Assembly: GCA_903847315.1 (NCBI GenBank)
Contig: CAINDG010000054.1
Location: 1 to 49,741, forward strand
Length of the DNA: 49,741 nucleotides
Source: an uncultured Planctomycetota bacterium
Lineage (GTDB): Bacteria > Planctomycetota > Phycisphaerae > Sedimentisphaerales > UBA12454
Direction: 5' to 3'
A model generated the notes under the pieces. It saw only the letters and a program-made list of their open reading frames with translations, was not told the DNA's origin and did no database searches. Position numbers and translations under genes: made by a program. This document shows positions 18,316 to 27,164 of the stretch, piece by piece; positions within the stretch are counted from its first letter, which is position 1; every line of letters starts with the position of its first letter.

Positions 18316-19431
18316 GTGAAAGGTATATTGCTGCTCGAAGATGGAACTTGCTTTCAGGGTTTAGGTTTCGGAGCCCAAGCCAGAAAGTGCGGAGAAGTTG
18401 TTTTCAATACCGCTATGAGCGGCTATCAGGAAATTCTCACCGACCCATCCTATCACGAGCAGATTATTACAATGACTTATCCGCAGATTGGCAATTACGG
18501 CACAAACTCGCTGGACGTCGAGGCTGGCAAACTTTATCTGAGTGGATTTGTAGTAAAAGAAAACTGTAATTTCCCGAGCAACTGGCGAAATAAAACATCG
18601 CTCGACGATTATCTTAAAAAATACAACATCCCTGCTATCGAAGACATCGACACCAGAAAATTAGTTATGCTCCTCCGCAAAACCGGTTCGATGAAAGGAA
18701 TCATCTGCACAGACGGCACAAATATTAAAACCCTTAAAAAAGAACTTGACGAATATCCCGGCCTTGTTGACAGAGATATCGTTAAGAACGTCTGCGCAAA
18801 AAAAAGCTATACCTGGGACAAACCAGTTGAAGACGAATTCGGACAGAAACACAATGCCCCGGTGAAATATAACGTCGTCGCCTTCGACTTCGGCATAAAG
18901 CAGAATATCCTTCGGCTGCTTGTTTCGCACGGCTGCAAAGTAACCGTTGTACCTGCCCAGACAACCGCTCAGCAAGTGCTGGAGCTCAAGCCGGACGGCG
19001 TATTCCTCAGCAACGGTCCCGGTGACCCCGGCCCCATAAGTTATGCCATCGAGACAATTCGCAAATTGCTCGGCAAGGTGCCGATATTCGGAATATGCCT
19101 CGGCCATCAGCTTTTAGGCCTTGCCGTTGGCGGAAAAAGTTTTAAATTAAAATTCGGCCATCACGGCGCAAACCATCCGGTTAAAAATCTGATTACGGAA
19201 AAAATTGAAATCACCAGCCAGAACCACGGCTTCTGCATCGACCCAGATTCGCTTTTAGATAAAGACATACAGATTACGCATATGAACCTTAACGATAATA
19301 CGCTCGAAGGTTTCCGCTGCAAAAAGGTACCGGCATTCGCAGTCCAGTACCATCCCGAGGCCTCTCCCGGCCCCCACGACTCCAATTACCTGTTCGATGA
19401 TTTTATCGAACTTATGAACAAGGCAAAATAA
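18316..19431 (+). CDS. carA: Carbamoyl-phosphate synthase small subunit (glutaminase)
   Basis: A 371-residue class I glutamine amidotransferase that feeds ammonia to CarB. The N-terminal CPSase small-chain domain opens GILLLEDGTCFQGLGFG. The amidotransferase half has the nucleophile Cys in GICLGHQLLGLA and the His-Glu pair in QYHPEASPGPHDS. The start is GTG 18316, with AAGGAAA about 6 bp upstream. The gene ends directly against the stop codon of the convergent gene (19432), with no bases between and no visible terminator. Confidence 0.96.
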   Translation: MKGILLLEDGTCFQGLGFGAQARKCGEVVFNTAMSGYQEILTDPSYHEQIITMTYPQIGNYGTNSLDVEAGKLYLSGFVVKENCNFPSNWRNKTSLDDYLKKYNIPAIEDIDTRKLVMLLRKTGSMKGIICTDGTNIKTLKKELDEYPGLVDRDIVKNVCAKKSYTWDKPVEDEFGQKHNAPVKYNVVAFDFGIKQNILRLLVSHGCKVTVVPAQTTAQQVLELKPDGVFLSNGPGDPGPISYAIETIRKLLGKVPIFGICLGHQLLGLAVGGKSFKLKFGHHGANHPVKNLITEKIEITSQNHGFCIDPDSLLDKDIQITHMNLNDNTLEGFRCKKVPAFAVQYHPEASPGPHDSNYLFDDFIELMNKAK

Positions 19432-21852
19432 TTACTGCAGTTTTTCGTAAGGCCACATCTCGATGCCGCCGTCAAGAACTTTTACATCCTTAAAGCCCTG
19501 ATGTTTCAATATAATCGCCGCTTCATAAGCCCTGAGCGAATAATTACAAAACGCCACGATGGGCCTGTCCTTATTAAGTTCCATAAATCGCGACCGCAGC
19601 GAAGCAAGCGGAATAAATACCGCATCGCTTAGCCGTTGCTGCCTGTACTCAGACGGCGTTCTTACATCCAGCAGCACAAAATCTTTCTTGTCCTGTATCA
19701 TTTGCCGAACCTGTATCGGACCAATCCCATCCATCAGGCCGTCAAGTTTATTTCGGGCGACATTCGCCGCCGTAATAATATTATCAATCACCGGCGCATA
19801 AGGCGGCGCATAGCACAAATCAAGATTCGCTATTTGCTCAACCGTCATTTTGCCGCTAATCGCCGTCGCTGCGACATCGATTCGTTTGTCGGTATTGCCT
19901 GCGCCTATCGCTTGTGCGCCCAGAAGCCTGCGGCTCTTTTTGTCAACGACAAGTTTCAGCATCACAAGCTCCGCTCCCGGCACAAAATGCTCTCTGTCCG
20001 GCGCAGGAACAAGAACCGTAACAATATCGAATCCCGCCTTTTTAGCTGTATGTTCCGTAACGCCGGTAAGCGCGACATTATAATCGAAAACTTTGCACGC
20101 CACCGTCCCCAGAATCGGAGAAAACGCGTCATTTCCGCCGCAGATATTTACCGCAGCCACTCTGCCCTGCTTATTCGCCGTTGAGCCTAAAGGCACATAA
20201 CAGGGCTTTTGCGTAATCATATCGATATTCTCGACGCAATCGCCGGCTGCGTAAATGTCGGGGTCGGATGTTTGCATTTGCGGATTGACTTTCAGCCCGC
20301 CGATTGGCCCGATTTCAAGACCCGCCTGTTTGGCCAAAGCAATATTAGGCCTGTGTCCGGTCGCGATTATCACAAGGTCTGCCGGATATGTTCCTTTGTC
20401 AGTTACAACAGATTCGACAGTATCTTTGCCCTCGAATTTTTTTACACCCGTTCCGGTCAGGACTCGCACGCCGTGCGATTCGAGCTGATTTTCCACAAGC
20501 ATCGCAAGTTCCAAATCCAAAAGCCGGAAAATCTGCGGCAGCTTTTCAACTATCGTTACCCTGCACCCCTTCTTTACCAGAGCTTCCGTCATCTCTATTC
20601 CGATAAGTCCGCCGCCGACAATAACAACATCGTGGGCCTTGCCGCGGTCAAGAGCCGCTTTTATGCCCTCTGCGTCCGTCACGCCGTGAAGTGTAAATAT
20701 ATTGCCGAGTTTTATTCCTTCTATATTCGGCCTAATCGGCTCCGAGCCGGTCGCTATTACAAGTTTATCATAATCGAGCAACGACTCGGCATTATCAACT
20801 AAATGTTTTACACGAACCTGTTTATTTTTACGGTCAATCGCTATCGCCTCGGTCTGGTTCATAAGATGAACATTTTTTACCTGCTGGAAGAATATCGGGT
20901 CTCGCACAACGCCTGCAGGTGAACTCATCAGTTCGCTCTGGTCTTTAACAACGCCGCCGATGTAATAAGGCAGTCCGCATCCCGCGTAAGACAGCAGTCT
21001 GCCCTTTTCGACAATCGTTACATCAGCGTCAGGGTCAAGACGCATAACCTTCGCGGCGACTTTCGGACCTGCCGCCACTCCGCCAATTATTACTACTTTC
21101 ATTGGCTTTTTCATATTTGTATCTCCAGTGATTTCTTCCGCTGCTGTTTTTGCCGCAGCTTTAAGATTTACTACAAGTTCAACTCCCCCCAGATGCGATT
21201 TCTCGATATGAACATTTCCGCCCGCCGCCTCGACCATCGCCTTTACAAATGCAAGACCGAGCCCAGTACCGGGCCGCGATGAATCATGAGCGCCGGTCGT
21301 CCTGAAAAAAGGCTGAAATACCTTTTCGTAATTCTCTTCCAAAATTCCAATGCCCGAATCGGCGATTCTTATCTGGTATGTTTTCATCGCCTCGTTATAC
21401 AAAAGAACTATTTCAATCCTGCCGTTGTCGGGTGTGTATTTTATCGCGTTTGAAAGCAGAGCTTCAAACACTTCGGTCATCGCCGCCTCACTGCCCGCCG
21501 CCCACGCCGGCTCAACATCGACTTTTGCTGTCAGGGTTATATTATGCTGACTTGCCTGCTCGCTGTAGGTTATCGAGCTTTTGCGGACGATTGCCGAAAG
21601 TTCGACCTGCCCTTTGAACGACACAGGGTCGTTAAAGGCTTTGGAAATCGCAAGAAGTCTTTGCGCAGCAACCAGCGCCTCATCGCAGCGTCCAATCGCT
21701 CTTTGCAGAAGGTCTTTTTGTTTTGGCGTAACAGGCCCTGCAAATTCGCCCGAAAGTGTCTCAAGAATTGTGCCTATGGATGCAATCGGCCCTTTAAGCT
21801 GATGCGCTACGAGCGTCGCGAATTTCAAAGGGTCTGATATGATATTCTTCAT
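19432..21852 (-). CDS. Histidine kinase / CoA-disulfide reductase / rhodanese fusion protein
   Basis: An 806-residue protein with three parts. Residues 1-~235 are a histidine-kinase core without any sensor domain: phosphoacceptor His17 in AHQLKGP, N box EALLSNAIKYTPDNG, G boxes DSGIGI and GTGLGLAFV. Residues ~250-700 are a FAD/NAD(P)H disulfide reductase of the CoA-disulfide reductase/NADH oxidase type, with IIGGVAAGPKVA, active Cys292 in YAGCGLPYY, and AAGDCVE. Residues ~715-806 are a rhodanese domain with the loop CNYSLR (Cys769). Reductase-rhodanese fusions are known and handle persulfides or polysulfides; I do not know of a kinase joined to the front. An internal ATG (codon 247) has GGAG 8 bp upstream, so a shorter reductase-rhodanese may also be made. 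No response regulator lies nearby. It is last in the minus-strand gene string. Confidence 0.88.
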   Translation of the reverse strand: MKNIISDPLKFATLVAHQLKGPIASIGTILETLSGEFAGPVTPKQKDLLQRAIGRCDEALVAAQRLLAISKAFNDPVSFKGQVELSAIVRKSSITYSEQASQHNITLTAKVDVEPAWAAGSEAAMTEVFEALLSNAIKYTPDNGRIEIVLLYNEAMKTYQIRIADSGIGILEENYEKVFQPFFRTTGAHDSSRPGTGLGLAFVKAMVEAAGGNVHIEKSHLGGVELVVNLKAAAKTAAEEITGDTNMKKPMKVVIIGGVAAGPKVAAKVMRLDPDADVTIVEKGRLLSYAGCGLPYYIGGVVKDQSELMSSPAGVVRDPIFFQQVKNVHLMNQTEAIAIDRKNKQVRVKHLVDNAESLLDYDKLVIATGSEPIRPNIEGIKLGNIFTLHGVTDAEGIKAALDRGKAHDVVIVGGGLIGIEMTEALVKKGCRVTIVEKLPQIFRLLDLELAMLVENQLESHGVRVLTGTGVKKFEGKDTVESVVTDKGTYPADLVIIATGHRPNIALAKQAGLEIGPIGGLKVNPQMQTSDPDIYAAGDCVENIDMITQKPCYVPLGSTANKQGRVAAVNICGGNDAFSPILGTVACKVFDYNVALTGVTEHTAKKAGFDIVTVLVPAPDREHFVPGAELVMLKLVVDKKSRRLLGAQAIGAGNTDKRIDVAATAISGKMTVEQIANLDLCYAPPYAPVIDNIITAANVARNKLDGLMDGIGPIQVRQMIQDKKDFVLLDVRTPSEYRQQRLSDAVFIPLASLRSRFMELNKDRPIVAFCNYSLRAYEAAIILKHQGFKDVKVLDGGIEMWPYEKLQ

Positions 21853-21934
21853 AAAATATTATTTTACTATGTATTTTAAGAAATTCAAACCCCAAATTAT
21901 CCTTCAGTTAGACAAAAAGTACTTAACCTTAAGA

Positions 21935-24055
21935 TTATTCTCTGACCGGCATAATTCCGACTCCGCCGCTGAGAGTCGCACTTGCCGCTCCGGTTTTGAG
22001 GTTATATTCTATCCCCTCGGTAAAAACGCCGTTTAGCATACAAGGCATTTCCGGAGTGCCGGAAACGGTCATAAAATCTTCCGCGGCGTTGTAAATAAGC
22101 TCCTTGCCGGCAAATTCATATTTGCCCTGTTCGTAGTAAACGATTCCGCCGGTCGCTTTAAGTTTTTTCAATTGAGCCTTGCCTTTTATCGGCTCAAAAT
22201 AATCAATGTCAACCTGACGCGTATCGATTGTGATTCTTTGTCCATAACCGTTCGCGAGAACAGGCAGATAACCGATATGTATCCCGGCGGTTTTTTCGCT
22301 GGATGCGCTCACATGCATCGAATTTGTGCTCCAGACAAGTTTGGTAAATCCCTCAACAAGCGTGAAACACGGTTTGTCGAGCGATTTTTGTCCCGAAGGA
22401 TTGGCGGAATTTTGGGAAGTATTGCCGTACTCAATTTTGCCTCTGCCTGTGGCGATTATATCTCCCATAGCACGGTCATAATCGATTCTCTCGGATTTGA
22501 GCCTTACGTGACTTAATTTTGTTTTGTCAAGCATTCTCAGGGATTCAAGCCGAACGTTAGGCCCGATGACTGCTATATGCGATACATCTGAAGAAGCCAT
22601 AATATCCTTGCTGTCTCGTTTTTCATTGAGATTCGCGATAAGTTTGCTGCCGTAAAAAGTATTTTCCTCATCATAAAAATCGGTCTGCTTGACAAATTTA
22701 CCTTTTACGTCGCCGTAGAAGATTGCCTCCCTTTGCGGCACAACAAACTGAGCGCCCTGTTTCGCACTTATAATAAACGGCATTTTCCCACGGCCTTTGG
22801 GAGTTTCAATCTGGGGATAAAAAACCAGTTCCACCTGTCCCGTGGCACTGGCAGTCTGGGTTGCGATATCGTAACCTATTCGCTGGGCCAAGAGTACATT
22901 CCGCTGGCCAAGCCAATAGACAAGATCGCTGCTCAACTGATAAAAACTCCTGAACTCGGTCGGTTTAAACTCGTCGAGATTGGCGGCTAAAAGCGGCTTT
23001 ACTATCATCGGACCGTCACATTTCACCCTGGCGACTATAGTTTTTTGCTGTGAAGGACCCGTTAACAAGGAAGTCGCAGTACTGTTATCCCTGGACAGGG
23101 CGGCATTGGGATCCTCTTGCAGCCTGTTATTCTCGGATACTGCAACATTGGAATCCTGCTGCGGCTGTTTTTTCTGCGACCAGAGAAGATTTGTTATCGC
23201 AATCTCATCGGCAAGGATAACTTCCTCTTTATATTCTATTGTTACATTATCCCTGAACAGACATTGATAATTGTCTTCTTTTTTAGCAGCAGCTTTCGGG
23301 GGCGGTTCGGAAGATTTATCGGCAATTGTCGCAGGTTCAGATGCTTTAGCTGTCTGCGATTTGGCGACTGCTTCGTCGCCGGGCGATTTCTCCAGTTTCT
23401 TTATATTTAAAAAATTAACTTTCTTTATTTTAAGATATTCCAGCCTGTTAGTAATACTGTTATATATAATTTCCAGGCCTTTCCCTAAAAGGTCCGCATC
23501 GGCTGAAACAAAATTAACATCGTTGTTGGACCACAGCATCGAACGGTCGCTGTCGAACGTCACCTCATTAAGATAAATAAAACTATCCGCGCGTTTGTCC
23601 TGCCCAAAAATATGAACGATAACATTACCTTTCAAAACAGCCTGCCTGGGCGAAGGGTCTGCCCCTTCAACATTCTCAAGCTCGACTGTACCTGTATCGG
23701 CGGTGATATTACAGCGGAGATTTTCCTGAAAAACATTCATATAAGGCTTGTCGAGTATCCATTCATCGCCGCTTTTGTGCAGAACTTTTTCAAAACCGAC
23801 TACACGTTTGAGCTTTCTCGTCTTCGGGTCGACTGTTTCAAAACGGGCCTTTTCCACATACTCAAGTCTTGTCTTGCCAACCTGGCCGGCGTTGGAATCG
23901 GAGGCGAATCCGTTTATATCTTTCTGCTCAATCCCGTAATCCTGTTTGGATATTCTTATAATACCGATATTGCTGAATATCCTGTAAATCAAAAAGACAA
24001 ACAGAACAACAGCAAACGAAACAAACCAGATTTTGAATTTTCTGTTCTGAATCAT
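21935..24055 (-). CDS. Large LptC-like membrane-anchored protein (LPS export)
   Basis: A 706-residue protein with one N-terminal membrane helix (residues ~9-28) and a large periplasmic part. The first ~190 residues resemble LptC, and the position directly after kdsD and kdsC matches the kdsD-kdsC-lptC order of proteobacteria. LptC passes lipopolysaccharide from the inner-membrane LptBFG complex to LptA. Normal LptC is about 190 residues, so this one carries ~500 extra. These include a low-complexity linker rich in Ala, Ser, Lys and Pro (~230-265) and later beta-rich stretches that could be further LptA/OstA-like modules (inference). Neither lptA nor lptB follows. The start ATG has no clear ribosome site, and the gene lies 18 bp after kdsC. 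Confidence 0.75.
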   Translation of the reverse strand: MIQNRKFKIWFVSFAVVLFVFLIYRIFSNIGIIRISKQDYGIEQKDINGFASDSNAGQVGKTRLEYVEKARFETVDPKTRKLKRVVGFEKVLHKSGDEWILDKPYMNVFQENLRCNITADTGTVELENVEGADPSPRQAVLKGNVIVHIFGQDKRADSFIYLNEVTFDSDRSMLWSNNDVNFVSADADLLGKGLEIIYNSITNRLEYLKIKKVNFLNIKKLEKSPGDEAVAKSQTAKASEPATIADKSSEPPPKAAAKKEDNYQCLFRDNVTIEYKEEVILADEIAITNLLWSQKKQPQQDSNVAVSENNRLQEDPNAALSRDNSTATSLLTGPSQQKTIVARVKCDGPMIVKPLLAANLDEFKPTEFRSFYQLSSDLVYWLGQRNVLLAQRIGYDIATQTASATGQVELVFYPQIETPKGRGKMPFIISAKQGAQFVVPQREAIFYGDVKGKFVKQTDFYDEENTFYGSKLIANLNEKRDSKDIMASSDVSHIAVIGPNVRLESLRMLDKTKLSHVRLKSERIDYDRAMGDIIATGRGKIEYGNTSQNSANPSGQKSLDKPCFTLVEGFTKLVWSTNSMHVSASSEKTAGIHIGYLPVLANGYGQRITIDTRQVDIDYFEPIKGKAQLKKLKATGGIVYYEQGKYEFAGKELIYNAAEDFMTVSGTPEMPCMLNGVFTEGIEYNLKTGAASATLSGGVGIMPVRE

Positions 24056-24073
24056 AATATGACCGGACTAATC

Positions 24074-24601
24074 TCAAACAAGATAACGTTCCATAAGAAC
24101 CGACCACTGGCCGGTGTTCTTGAGAATATATTCCACAACCTCCCTTACAGCTCCATCGCCGCCTGCTCTGGAGGTTACATAATGAGCGCAACTTTTAAGT
24201 TCGTCAACCGCATTCGCTACAGCGACACCGAAGCCGACGCGCCTTACAATCGGAATATCCAGCACGTCATCGCCGATATAAGCTATATTCTTCGGCTCAA
24301 GCTGCGAATCCGCAAGGAGTTTCTTAAAGCACTCGAGTTTTTGCTGACAGGGCTGATATACGAAGTCGATTTCCATATCATCAGCTCTCTGTTTTGTTAC
24401 CACGCTTTCTCTGCCGCTTATCATCGCCGCCTTCAGCCCCGCTCTGCGCCACATTTTTATGCCGTGACCGTCCAGCAGATTGAAAGTTTTGAGTTCCGAA
24501 CCGTCGGAGCTTATCATCACCGTTCCATCGGTCAGAACACCGTCAACATCCATCGCAAGCAGTTTTATCTGCTTAAGGTCCGTCTTGTTTATCTGTGTCA
24601 T
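24074..24601 (-). CDS. kdsC: 3-deoxy-D-manno-octulosonate 8-phosphate phosphatase
   Basis: A 175-residue C0-type HAD phosphatase that releases phosphate from Kdo-8-P. HAD motifs: AMDVDGVLTDG (nucleophile Asp), MISGR and IGDDVLD. A long helical cap is absent, as usual for tetrameric KdsC. It sits 7 bp after kdsD and is followed by the LptC-like gene, the conserved Kdo/LPS gene order. This is good evidence that the organism makes Kdo-containing LPS. Confidence 0.95.
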   Translation of the reverse strand: MTQINKTDLKQIKLLAMDVDGVLTDGTVMISSDGSELKTFNLLDGHGIKMWRRAGLKAAMISGRESVVTKQRADDMEIDFVYQPCQQKLECFKKLLADSQLEPKNIAYIGDDVLDIPIVRRVGFGVAVANAVDELKSCAHYVTSRAGGDGAVREVVEYILKNTGQWSVLMERYLV

Positions 24602-24608
24602 TTTTCGG

Positions 24609-25586
24609 CTAACCTACAATCTTTATCGCGACAATATCCTGTACGTCAATCAGGCCTATGGGTTTGTCTTCCTCATCGACAACAGGCAAATCGTCAATTC
24701 TATGCTTATGAAATATCGCCATAGCCTCCGCAGCAAGCGCGCTGGCTTTGATTTTCTTGCAGTTTGCGGTCATTATATCTTTTACCGCACGTTCAAAAAT
24801 TTTGGCCCCGTTTTGCGCCATAAGTCTTCTCAAATCCGCGTCGGTAATAATGCCTGCCAGTTTACCGGCGGAATCGACAACCATAACGGCGCCGTGCCTT
24901 TTTACATCGCTGTTTTTATTGAGCAGTTCTTTAACCGTGTCGCTGGTTTTTGCGATGGGCAGTTTCTCGCCCGCCCGGAACATCATTGATTGCTCTACCG
25001 TGATAAGTTTCGCCCCCAGCGAGCCGGCAGGATGAAAACGCGCATAATCCTCGATGCTGAACTCCTTGGCTTTCATTACCACAAGCGCCAGTGCATCGCC
25101 GACAGCGAGCATACAGGTAGTTGAAACGCTTGGCGCAACGCCGAACGGACAGGCCTCGTCAAGTTCGCCCATACACAGAACTATATCGCTGTGAGTGGCA
25201 AGACGGGAATCTCGGTCGGCGGTAATCGCTATTAGTTTTATCTCAAGCTGTTTGACAATGTTTATCAGACGAATAATTTCGTCGGTCTCTCCGCCGTAAC
25301 TTAACACAAGTACGACGTCGTTCTTTCTCAATCTTCCCAAATCGCCGTGGACAGCTTCGACAGGATGCAGAAAATGGCTTGGCGTACCTGTCGAGGCAAG
25401 AGTCGCGCTGATTTTCCGGCCGACAATCCCTGCCTTGCCGATACCTGTAACTATAACAGAACCTTTACAGGAATAAATGAGTTCTGCCGCCTTGGCAAAG
25501 ACATTATCTATCAGCTTGGCCATCTTTGCCACGCCTTTTGCCTCAGCATTTATCACCTGCCTTGCGTATTCAAGGTCAAATGTCAT
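24609..25586 (-). CDS. kdsD: Arabinose-5-phosphate isomerase
   Basis: A 325-residue KdsD/KpsF-type enzyme converting ribulose-5-P to arabinose-5-P, the first committed step to Kdo. The N-terminal SIS domain (residues ~35-170) shows VTGIGKAGIVGRKISATLASTGTPS split over its sugar-phosphate loop and SYGGETDE. Two CBS domains follow (~205-325). The start ATG has GGAG 7 bp upstream. It ends in TAG just before kdsC, another case of TAG as a normal stop. Confidence 0.95.
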   Translation of the reverse strand: MTFDLEYARQVINAEAKGVAKMAKLIDNVFAKAAELIYSCKGSVIVTGIGKAGIVGRKISATLASTGTPSHFLHPVEAVHGDLGRLRKNDVVLVLSYGGETDEIIRLINIVKQLEIKLIAITADRDSRLATHSDIVLCMGELDEACPFGVAPSVSTTCMLAVGDALALVVMKAKEFSIEDYARFHPAGSLGAKLITVEQSMMFRAGEKLPIAKTSDTVKELLNKNSDVKRHGAVMVVDSAGKLAGIITDADLRRLMAQNGAKIFERAVKDIMTANCKKIKASALAAEAMAIFHKHRIDDLPVVDEEDKPIGLIDVQDIVAIKIVG

Positions 25587-25600
25587 TCATATACTCCGTT

Positions 25601-27127
25601 TTAAACCTTTACAATACCTTCACGTTCGTCAAAACATACTACCTTATATTGCTCTCCGGGACAAGTTTCATCGGAACGAATTATTATTTGTTTCTGCTCG
25701 CTTGTTTCGATTCTGGCAATCACCGCTCTGCGATAATTAAGCAGGAAATCCGCAACGCTCGGCGAGACGGTAAGCTCTATCCTTTTTATTTCCTGTTTAG
25801 ACGCGGTCATATTGAGAGTTCTTATTATCTCCACAGCGGCGGTCTCAGGATTTTTAACCATTCCTGTTCCTCCGCAGTGCGGGCATTCACGGTAAGTGCT
25901 TAATTGCAGGCTCGGCCGCATCCTCTGCCTTGTCATCTCGATAATTCCGAAGGCGCTGATACGCAGTATCCTGCTGCGGGCACGATCGCTTCCTAAAGCG
26001 GTGCGAAATACCTTTTCAACTTCTCTTCTGTTTTTGCCGTCGCGCATATCGATAAAATCGCAGATAATCAAACCGCCAAGGTCGCGAAGTTTTAATTGCC
26101 TCGAGATTTCTTTCGCGGCTTCAAGATTTATCTTCAGCGCAGTTTGTTCCGCGTTTTCGTGCTTCGTATATTTTCCGCTGTTGACATCTATCGCAACCAG
26201 CGCTTCAGTCTGTTCGATAACGATTGAGCCGCCGCTTTTTAAATCCACGTTTCTTGAATGAATTTTCCTGATTTCATCCTCTATTCTATACTTATGAAAC
26301 AGCGGCACTTTGCCGTCATAATATGTCACGCGTTTTATCATTCGGGGTTGAACTATCGAGAGAAAATCCCTGATTCTCCGGCAGACAATTTCGCTGTCGC
26401 ATATAATCCTGCTTATATCGCTGTTAAAAATATCGCGCATCGTACGAATCACCAGGTCAGATTCCCGGTACAGCTCGGCCGGCGCCGGCACGGTATCTAT
26501 TCGCTTCTGAATCGCCTTCCAGAGCCTGTCAATATAACCCATATCCTTCTGAATATCCTTTTTTGAGCAGCCGGCGCTTGCGGTGCGGAGAATAAAACCT
26601 GCTCTTTCAGGCAGCTGAACTTCCTCAAGAATCGTTCTGAGTCTGGCGCGTTCCTGCTCGTCTTCAATCTTCTGCGAAACGCCCAAATCATGCATCCATG
26701 GCATCATTACCAGGTATTTGCCGGGCAGAGATAAATACGTTGACAGCGTTGGGCCTTTGGTATTTATCCCTTCCTTTGTAACCTGTACTATCAGGTCCTG
26801 TCCCCTTTTAATGCACTGCTGAATGGGCGGCCTTTCCCTCAGTGATTTTCTTTTGCCGATATGCTCGGTATATTCCTGACCTTTCCGCATAAAATATTTC
26901 GGATGCAGGTCGCTTATATGCAAAAAACCATTTTTGCCCAGACCAAAATCAACAAATGCCGCCTGTATCGCAGGCTCGACATTTACTACCCTTCCTTTGT
27001 AAATATTGCCGACATGGCTTGCCACCGAAGGCCTCTCGATATGAAGTTCCTCCAGGCTGTTATCTTGAACAACAGCAATCCTGCATTCCTCAGCCTCTGC
27101 GAAATTTATAAGCATCTCTATTGTCAT
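25601..27127 (-). CDS. rng: Ribonuclease G/E family endoribonuclease
   Basis: A 508-residue protein of RNase G size, lacking the long C-terminal scaffold of RNase E. The S1 domain is near residues 35-120 (GNIYKGRVVNVEPAIQAAFV). The catalytic DNase I-like part contains DVNSGKYTKHENAEQTAL and ICDFIDM (metal-binding Asp residues), and the Zn-link motif is CPHCGGTG. It cuts 5'-monophosphorylated RNAs in rRNA maturation and mRNA decay. The start could be Met1 (27127) or Met5; a GAGG lies about 11 bp before Met1. It lies 37 bp after the DUF2344 gene, a pairing seen in many genomes. Confidence 0.93.
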   Translation of the reverse strand: MTIEMLINFAEAEECRIAVVQDNSLEELHIERPSVASHVGNIYKGRVVNVEPAIQAAFVDFGLGKNGFLHISDLHPKYFMRKGQEYTEHIGKRKSLRERPPIQQCIKRGQDLIVQVTKEGINTKGPTLSTYLSLPGKYLVMMPWMHDLGVSQKIEDEQERARLRTILEEVQLPERAGFILRTASAGCSKKDIQKDMGYIDRLWKAIQKRIDTVPAPAELYRESDLVIRTMRDIFNSDISRIICDSEIVCRRIRDFLSIVQPRMIKRVTYYDGKVPLFHKYRIEDEIRKIHSRNVDLKSGGSIVIEQTEALVAIDVNSGKYTKHENAEQTALKINLEAAKEISRQLKLRDLGGLIICDFIDMRDGKNRREVEKVFRTALGSDRARSRILRISAFGIIEMTRQRMRPSLQLSTYRECPHCGGTGMVKNPETAAVEIIRTLNMTASKQEIKRIELTVSPSVADFLLNYRRAVIARIETSEQKQIIIRSDETCPGEQYKVVCFDEREGIVKV

Positions 27128-27164
27128 ATATTCGTTATCCTCATCAGTTTAACTACTCAAAATA

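Noticed and set aside
23612-24724. 370-codon plus-strand ORF
   Set aside because: It lies antisense to the well-supported lptC-like, kdsC and kdsD genes, has no recognisable domain and crosses their boundaries.
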